A DNA stretch of 10,961 nucleotides, taken from assembly GCA_964567545.1 (NCBI GenBank), contig CAZMNB010000040.1, forward strand, positions 1-10,961, given 5' to 3'. Under the pieces are notes generated by a model that was not told the DNA's origin, ran no database searches, and saw nothing but the letters and a program-made list of their open reading frames with translations. Shown here piece by piece: positions 7,106 through 10,961 of this stretch. This DNA is from UBA7398 sp964567545. Lineage in GTDB: Bacteria > Actinomycetota > Actinomycetes > Nanopelagicales > Nanopelagicaceae. Both the position numbers and the translations under genes were made by a program. Position 1 is the first letter of the stretch; each line of letters starts with the position of its first letter.

Positions 7106-8215
7106 CTAATTTCGAAATGCATCACGGAATTTACTGAAGAATCCACTTTCGTGACGCTCTTTAACCACACCACTATTTGCCTTATCGCCACGCGCCTCGG
7201 CAAATTGCCGGAGTAACTCTTCTTCTTTCTTTGAAAGTTTGTTTGGAATAACCACATCAATATGTGCGAATAGGTCACCACGCCCAGATCCGCGCAATTT
7301 AGTAATTCCTTTGCCTCGAATTGGCAATACGCTGCCGCTTTGAGTTCCAGGTTTTACTTCAATCTCTATCGCACCATCCAGAGTTTCAATTTTAACTCTG
7401 CTCCCAAGTACCGCACCGGTCATAGGTATTGAAACTGAAATATGTAAATCATTTCCTTCTCGAACCAGAAAATTATGATCTGCAACCTCTATCTCAACAT
7501 ATAGGTCACCGGCCGGTCCGCCGCCAGGTCCAACTTCACCTTGACCTGACATTTGAATTCGATTTCCACTTTCAACTCCAGCTGGAATTTTTATATTAAT
7601 GCTCCGCTTACTACGCACTCGGCCATCACCAGCACACTCAGAACAAGGTGTTGGAATCGTTGTACCAAATCCTTGGCAAGCCGCACATGGTCGACTTGTT
7701 AAGACTTGACCGATAAATGATCTAGTTACTTGCTGAGTTTCGCCTTTACCTCGACAAATATCGCAGGTCTTTGGTTTTGTGCCGCTTGCGCAACCACTTC
7801 CAGAACATTGCGTGCAAAGAATTGCAGTTTCAACGCTTAAATCGCGTTCGGTTCCAAAACAAGCTTCCGCTAAATCTATATTTACCCGAATTAAAGCGTC
7901 TTGTCCATGACCCATTCTCGGTCTTGGACCACGCGAATTCCCGCCGCCACCAAAAAATGCATCCATGATGTCGCCGAATCCAAAATTAGCATTTCCAAAT
8001 CCATTAAATCCTTGACCACCTTGATCATAATTTTGGCGCTTACTCGGGTCGCTCAATACTTCATAAGCAGCTGTGATCTCTTTAAATCTATCTTGGACTG
8101 CGGGGTCAGGGTTTACATCTGGGTGAAGTTCGCGCGCTAATTTTCGATAAGACTTCTTTATTTCATCAGCGTTCGCGTCTCGGCTTACGCCAAGAGTTTG
8201 GTAAAGGTCAGCCAT
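7106..8215 (-). CDS. dnaJ: Chaperone protein DnaJ (HrcA-linked actinobacterial DnaJ2 type)
   Basis: An Hsp40 co-chaperone that delivers substrates to DnaK and stimulates its ATPase. The J domain (1-68) has the essential HPD at 31-33. A Gly/Phe-rich linker (66-95) includes DIMDAFFGG. The zinc-finger domain has all four CxxCxGxG-type repeats: CTQCSGSG (134), CDICRGKG (151), CAACQGFG (177) and CSECAGDG (191). The C-terminal substrate-binding domains run from about 205 to 330. The end GFFSKFRDAF resembles the second DnaJ of actinobacteria, the copy next to hrcA rather than the one in the dnaK-grpE operon. The 369 residues are normal. ATG at 8215 lies 3 nt after the hrcA stop, so the two are probably translated together. 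An AGGGG about 14 nt upstream is rather far for a Shine-Dalgarno sequence. Confidence 0.96.
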   Translation of the reverse strand: MADLYQTLGVSRDANADEIKKSYRKLARELHPDVNPDPAVQDRFKEITAAYEVLSDPSKRQNYDQGGQGFNGFGNANFGFGDIMDAFFGGGGNSRGPRPRMGHGQDALIRVNIDLAEACFGTERDLSVETAILCTQCSGSGCASGTKPKTCDICRGKGETQQVTRSFIGQVLTSRPCAACQGFGTTIPTPCSECAGDGRVRSKRSINIKIPAGVESGNRIQMSGQGEVGPGGGPAGDLYVEIEVADHNFLVREGNDLHISVSIPMTGAVLGSRVKIETLDGAIEIEVKPGTQSGSVLPIRGKGITKLRGSGRGDLFAHIDVVIPNKLSKKEEELLRQFAEARGDKANSGVVKERHESGFFSKFRDAFRN

Positions 8216-8218
8216 AAG

Positions 8219-8977
8219 TTACTTGTTATCCCCTAAAAATTTTCCGACATATCTCGCCACAGCTGAAACTGCTGACATAGAACCCGCGTAATCCATGCGA
8301 GTTAGCCCAATAATACCTAACGCACCAGCAGGTATGCCATCTTTGCCGTAACTCATAGAAACAAGGCTCGTGGTTTGCAAATTCTTCTCACTCTGCTCAT
8401 CGCCAATTCGAACTTGCATCGAATCGCCAACTTCACTTAATAGCCGCAATAAGACAACTTGCTCTTCTAACGCTTCCAAAATTGGATGAAGGTCCGAAGC
8501 ATGTTCATGGTTCGAGCGCGCTAAATTCGCAGTTCCAGCTAGGGCTACTTTCGATTTTGAATCTGAATGCGCTGGATACTGCACCACCGCAACTTGCTTA
8601 GTTATCTGAGCGAGCAATCGCACAGTGCGTGCCATCACTTCATCTAGATCGCCTGCGCCTTCTAAGAAAGTTTCGATTGCACGCCGTTCTGGTCCAGAGA
8701 AAGGTTTAATGGTGGCTAATTTATCTACAAAAATTCGATACCCAAGATTGGTTGGGATTCGACCTGCGCTGGTATGTGGTTGGGTGATCAAACCAGCCTC
8801 TTCCAAAACCGCCATTTCATTTCGAATTGTCGCTGGTGAAATCCCGAGATCATGACGCTCTGCAATTGATTTAGAACCAACTGGCTCTTCGGTAGCAACA
8901 TACTCGTCAACGATTGCGCGCAATATCTCCAATTGGCGCGATTCCATATTGGGAACCTTCGTATTTGATCTGCTCAT
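8219..8977 (-). CDS. hrcA: Heat-inducible repressor HrcA, shortened (central domain missing)
   Basis: HrcA normally represses chaperone genes by binding CIRCE operators. The N-terminal winged helix is intact and typical: ILRAIVDEYVATEEPVGSKS (18-37), GISPATIRNEMAVLEEAG (45-62) and QPHTSAGRIPT (66-76). The C-terminal part is also typical: GTANLARS (148-155), LEALEEQVVLLRLL (167-180), LGIIGLTRMDYAGSMSAV (220-237). The protein has only 252 residues against about 340 in the family. QYP (133-135) and GTANL (148-152) are separated here by 12 residues but by roughly 100 in Streptomyces HrcA as I recall it, so most of the central GAF-like/dimerisation insert is gone, in frame. ATG at 8977 (13 nt after hemW) is used here. 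ATG at 8947 has AAGG 8 nt upstream and matches where homologues start, so it is an equal candidate. No CIRCE element is seen upstream. Confidence 0.9.
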   Translation of the reverse strand: MSRSNTKVPNMESRQLEILRAIVDEYVATEEPVGSKSIAERHDLGISPATIRNEMAVLEEAGLITQPHTSAGRIPTNLGYRIFVDKLATIKPFSGPERRAIETFLEGAGDLDEVMARTVRLLAQITKQVAVVQYPAHSDSKSKVALAGTANLARSNHEHASDLHPILEALEEQVVLLRLLSEVGDSMQVRIGDEQSEKNLQTTSLVSMSYGKDGIPAGALGIIGLTRMDYAGSMSAVSAVARYVGKFLGDNK

Positions 8978-8990
8978 GGTGGAAAAGGTA

Positions 8991-10148
8991 CTACACCATT
9001 AATTCGCGCACGATTCGGTCGGCAATTAAGCGCCCTGATTGGGTTAATACAACCCGACCTTGCGACCAATGCGAGTGCGAAATATGGTCACTTTCTAGAT
9101 ATTTCGCGGCATTTAAATCTTGCTCCGGCGTTAATGAATTTCGATCAATTCCGTCAACTAACCTAATTTGTAACATTATTTTCTCATCATTGCGATTTTC
9201 CAAAGTCAAGGTTTCGCCAGCTAATTTTGGTGAAAGTCCAGAATCTATTCGTTCCTGATAAGCCTTTGGATGTTTAACATTCCACCAGCGTTCACTACCT
9301 AAGAAGGAATGTGCACCTGGCCCAACCCCCCACCAATTTGAACCGTTCCAATAATTTATATTGTGGCGGCATTCACCGCCTGGTTTAGCCCAATTACTTA
9401 ATTCATACCAGTTAAATCCAGCGCCGGCTAAAAGATCATCAGCTATTCGATATTTTTCAGCGCTCTCATCCTCATCTGGCATTACTAATTCACCTCGCTT
9501 AACTTGATTGGCAAGTTTGGTACCCGCTTCAACAATTAACGCATAAGCACTTACGTGATCAATCGCCATAGATAGCGCGTCTTTAACTGATATTTCCCAA
9601 TCTGAAATTGACTCACCAGGAGTTCCATAAATTAGATCTACGCTGATATGTTCGAACCCAATTGATTTTGCTAAATCTACTGCGCGATTTACGCCTTCAG
9701 GTTTATGGGTTCGATCAAGGGTTGCTAAAACATGTGGCACTGCGGATTGCATTCCAAAGGAGATTCGATTGAAGCCACCTTCTCGTAATTTTGTAAGTAA
9801 ATCTTCGGTGACCGTATCGGGATTAGCCTCTATCGTTATTTCACAATCTTTACTTACTTCGAATTCGCTTTTGATTTTGGCAATAACTCGGTTTAAATCA
9901 TGCGCCTCCAAAAGTGTCGGAGTTCCACCGCCAAAAAATATTGTTGGCACAATTGCAGCCTTAACTTCTTTTTTTGCTAGATCTATTTCTTTCAATACAC
10001 GATCTATATACCCCTCAGAGACACCGGAAATATCGGCCGACAAATCACCGTATCGTAATTCACTGGGAGTATAAGTATTAAAATCACAGTAACCACAGCG
10101 CTTAATGCAATATGGAATGTGAATATAGAACGAGAGCCGCTGGCTCAC
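8991..10148 (-). CDS. hemW: Radical SAM heme chaperone HemW
   Basis: HemW is a radical-SAM-family protein that binds heme and hands it to target proteins; it was formerly annotated as oxygen-independent coproporphyrinogen III oxidase. The iron-sulfur motif is CIKRCGYC (C14, C18, C21) followed by DF, giving CxxxCxxCxF. This is the HemW form, not the CxxxCxxCxC of true HemN. GGGTPTLL (73-80) is the SAM-contact motif, EANPDT (107-112) and FGMQS (131-135) are family segments, and HNINYW (262-267) is the HemW signature. The 385 residues are full length. The start is GTG, 2 nt after the lepA stop (TAATTGTG), with no independent Shine-Dalgarno sequence, suggesting coupling to lepA. lepA-hemW-hrcA-dnaJ is a widely conserved order in Gram-positive bacteria. 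Confidence 0.95.
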   Translation of the reverse strand: MSQRLSFYIHIPYCIKRCGYCDFNTYTPSELRYGDLSADISGVSEGYIDRVLKEIDLAKKEVKAAIVPTIFFGGGTPTLLEAHDLNRVIAKIKSEFEVSKDCEITIEANPDTVTEDLLTKLREGGFNRISFGMQSAVPHVLATLDRTHKPEGVNRAVDLAKSIGFEHISVDLIYGTPGESISDWEISVKDALSMAIDHVSAYALIVEAGTKLANQVKRGELVMPDEDESAEKYRIADDLLAGAGFNWYELSNWAKPGGECRHNINYWNGSNWWGVGPGAHSFLGSERWWNVKHPKAYQERIDSGLSPKLAGETLTLENRNDEKIMLQIRLVDGIDRNSLTPEQDLNAAKYLESDHISHSHWSQGRVVLTQSGRLIADRIVRELMV

Positions 10149-10150
10149 AA

Positions 10151-10961
10151 TTACTTCTTTGCTCCAGCGCTCTTTGCCTTATCGGCATCTGCATTCGTGG
10201 AAAGCGCAGCAATAAATGCTTCTTGCGGAACTTCAACTCGTCCCACCATTTTCATTCTCTTTTTACCTTCTTTTTGTTTCTCTAAAAGTTTACGCTTTCG
10301 AGAGATGTCGCCACCGTAACATTTTGCGAGCACATCTTTTCGAATCGCTCGAATTGTTTCGCGTGCAATAACTTTTGCGCCAATTGCCGCTTGAATTGGA
10401 ACTTCAAATTGTTGTCGCGGGATCAATTCACGGAGCTTTGTGGTCATCATGACACCATATGCATAAGCTTTTTCACGGTGCACGATTGTGCTGAAAGCAT
10501 CTACTGGATCACCTTGTAATAAAATATCAACTTTAACTAAATCGCCTTCTGCTTCTCCGACTGGCTCATAATCGAGAGAGGCATACCCTTTAGTGCGGGA
10601 TTTCAAATTATCGAAGAAATCAAAGACGATTTCAGCGAGTGGAATTGTGTACCGAATTTCAACGCGATCTTCTGATAAATAATCCATTCCTAATAATGTG
10701 CCGCGGCGCTGTTGGCAAAGTTCCATAATGGTTCCGATAAATTCGGCAGGAGCTAATACAGTTGCGCGAACTATCGGTTCTTGCACCATGGCAATTTTTC
10801 CATCTGGGTACTCGCTTGGATTGGTAACTATTAATTCTTTTCCAGTATCTAAACTAACTCGATAAACTACGTTTGGCGCGGTAGAAATCAAAGTTAAATT
10901 AAACTCTCGTTCTAACCGTTCGCGCACAATTTCCATGTGCAAGAGCCCCAAGAAACCACAG
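10151..10961 (-). CDS. lepA: Elongation factor 4 (LepA), C-terminal part, cut by the window edge
   Basis: LepA is a ribosome-associated translational GTPase related to EF-G. Only about the last 270 codons are in the window: the frame stays open to the right edge, reading CGFLGLLHMEIVRERLEREF, an internal LepA motif, so the TTG at 10951 is not a start. The GTPase domain lies outside. Visible are the EF-G-V-like region (LDYEPVGEAEGDLVKVDILL, near residues 124-143 from that TTG) and the LepA-specific C-terminal domain with KCYGGDISRKRKLLEKQKEG and VEVPQEAFIAAL. The final stretch, NADADKAKSAGAKK, is a basic, low-complexity tail. A complete protein would be about 600 residues. The stop is 2 nt before the hemW start. 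Confidence 0.97.
   Translation of the reverse strand, partial: CGFLGLLHMEIVRERLEREFNLTLISTAPNVVYRVSLDTGKELIVTNPSEYPDGKIAMVQEPIVRATVLAPAEFIGTIMELCQQRRGTLLGMDYLSEDRVEIRYTIPLAEIVFDFFDNLKSRTKGYASLDYEPVGEAEGDLVKVDILLQGDPVDAFSTIVHREKAYAYGVMMTTKLRELIPRQQFEVPIQAAIGAKVIARETIRAIRKDVLAKCYGGDISRKRKLLEKQKEGKKRMKMVGRVEVPQEAFIAALSTNADADKAKSAGAKK

Noticed and set aside
7099..7281. A 60-codon minus-strand open frame over the end of dnaJ
   Set aside because: It overlaps dnaJ in another frame, shows no ribosome site, and the dnaJ frame is intact to its natural C terminus.
10949..10951. TTG as a start codon for the rightmost gene
   Set aside because: The frame continues upstream with the LepA motif CGFLGLLHME, so the gene simply runs off the window.

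Overview
The window looks like a piece of chromosome from an A+T-leaning actinobacterium. The protein families are actinobacterial in character: an NdgR/LtbR-type IclR regulator, a DnaJ ending in GFFSKFRDAF, a YbeY with the WM..PGPTDV signature, and a CorC-like protein with VVVGVGPRTLGK. The G+C content looks well below that of Streptomyces or Mycobacterium, the gene gaps are tiny, and the tRNAs lack an encoded CCA. A streamlined freshwater planktonic lineage (acI / Nanopelagicales type) fits best, but this is inference from memory, not a database result.

Layout from the right edge leftwards (minus strand): lepA (C-terminal part only), hemW, hrcA, dnaJ, rsmE, a HIT-family gene, phoH, ybeY, a CNNM/CBS CorC-like gene, a fumarylacetoacetate hydrolase (FAH) family gene, gltX, tRNA-Gln(CUG) and tRNA-Glu(CUC). 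Gaps between coding genes run from an 8-nt overlap to 44 nt, so much of this could be one long transcript. At the left edge, on the plus strand and convergent with the tRNAs, is the IclR-family regulator ndgR/ltbR. There is no gene-free stretch over 300 bases; the longest (728-946) holds the two tRNAs.

Two conserved actinobacterial neighbourhoods appear joined. lepA-hemW-hrcA-dnaJ-rsmE-HIT-phoH-ybeY-corC handles translation quality control, chaperones and RNA maturation. FAH-gltX-tRNA-Gln-tRNA-Glu-ndgR is usually found beside leucine biosynthesis genes. The join is the 23-nt gap at 3195-3217, where a possible leaderless promoter lies; era, which often follows corC, is not there. GluRS sits next to the genes for tRNA-Glu and tRNA-Gln, both of which it probably charges if this organism, like most actinobacteria, makes Gln-tRNA through GatCAB.

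Most of the window is ordinary housekeeping sequence, and I see no undescribed multi-gene system, mobile element or CRISPR array. The most unusual point is HrcA. It keeps its winged-helix N terminus and its C terminus but has lost roughly 90-100 central residues compared with family members as I recall them, and no CIRCE operator is visible in the window.
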